Source of the DNA: JAWXBG01 sp044375415
Lineage (GTDB): Bacteria; Bacteroidota; Bacteroidia; Flavobacteriales_D; Sanyastnellaceae
Direction of reading: 5' to 3'
DNA length: 6,411 bases
NCBI GenBank assembly: GCA_044375415.1
Contig: JBILMS010000109.1
Coordinates: forward strand, 1 to 6,411
Part shown: positions 6,249 through 6,411 of the stretch, piece after piece
Position numbering within the stretch: position 1 is the first letter of the stretch
How the letters are laid out: the number at the start of each line of letters is the position of its first letter
Notes under the pieces: model-generated
What the model saw: the letters and a program-made list of their open reading frames with translations, nothing else
What the model was told of the DNA's origin: nothing
Databases searched by the model: none
Made by a program: the position numbers and the translations under genes

Positions 6249-6411
6249 CTACATCACCTCCACCAACTCCTCCTCCTCAATCGGTTTTCTGAAGACGATC
6301 TGATGGTCGAAAACGTCGAGTACAAGTTTTTCTTCTTTGTCTATCTGACCTCGAAGCATATACTTCGATAGTTCGTTCATCACTTCTTTTTGGATCACAC
6401 GTTTTACCGGA
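6249..6411 (-). CDS. clpB: ATP-dependent disaggregase ClpB, C-terminal end (cut by window edge)
   Basis: These are the last 53 codons of ClpB, the Hsp100 AAA+ disaggregase that works with DnaK in the cytoplasm to resolubilise aggregated proteins. The visible part is the end of the small D2 subdomain. PVKRVIQKEVMNELSKYML matches the conserved family pattern RPVKRxIQ-x-N-L, and LVLDVFDHQIVFRKP matches the final beta strands. The acidic tail ends EEEELVEVM before TAG (6249-6251). More than 90 percent of the protein lies outside the window. The gene points the same way as the secreted-protein module, with about 256 bases between them, and is functionally unrelated to it. The match rests on a short segment, but the PVKRVIQKEV stretch is highly characteristic. 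Confidence 0.85.
   Translation of the reverse strand, partial: PVKRVIQKEVMNELSKYMLRGQIDKEEKLVLDVFDHQIVFRKPIEEEELVEVM

Noticed and set aside
6110..6292. Plus-strand open frame of about 60 codons with a Pro-rich end
   Set aside because: Its 3' part is antisense to the ClpB C-terminus; the PPPTPPP stretch is simply the complement of the acidic GAG codons of ClpB.

Overview
The window suggests a member of the Bacteroidota, probably a Flavobacteriales-like lineage. Three things point there: several proteins end in type IX secretion system (T9SS) type A sorting domains, no start codon has a clear Shine-Dalgarno site, and the base composition is moderately AT-rich. The genus cannot be told from this sequence.

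Layout. (1) 1-942, plus strand: the C-terminal two thirds of an APC-superfamily amino acid permease, cut by the left window edge and followed by a strong intrinsic terminator (961-992). (2) 943-1344: a convergent, gene-free intergenic stretch with two hairpins in addition to the terminator, plus a perfect 10-bp tandem repeat. (3) 1345 to about 5992, minus strand: a two-gene module present twice in tandem. Gene 1 is a secreted alpha-helical protein ending in a T9SS sorting domain. Gene 2 is a secreted protein with about seven WD/PQQ-like beta-propeller blades, a Cys-rich knot and a T9SS sorting domain. In each copy gene 2 begins inside the last codons of gene 1, in another frame. (4) 5993-6248: AT-rich intergenic DNA. 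(5) 6249-6411, minus strand: the last 53 codons of the disaggregase ClpB, cut by the right edge.

The tandem module is the notable part. By transcription order the upstream copy (B) is 1B (5056-5992) plus 2B (3516-5081), and the downstream copy (A) is 1A (2948-3451) plus 2A (1345-2991). Only 2A is intact. 1B has a frameshift just after its signal peptide. 2B carries a 2-bp deletion that removes the end of its sorting domain. 1A is missing its whole N-terminal half because the duplication junction lies within it. The two gene-2 copies are mosaic at DNA level: long near-identical blocks alternate with clearly diverged blocks, which suggests gene conversion between tandem copies. The module therefore looks like an evolving, partly decayed surface or secreted protein locus with only one complete propeller gene. 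No molecular function beyond export and a propeller scaffold can be assigned.
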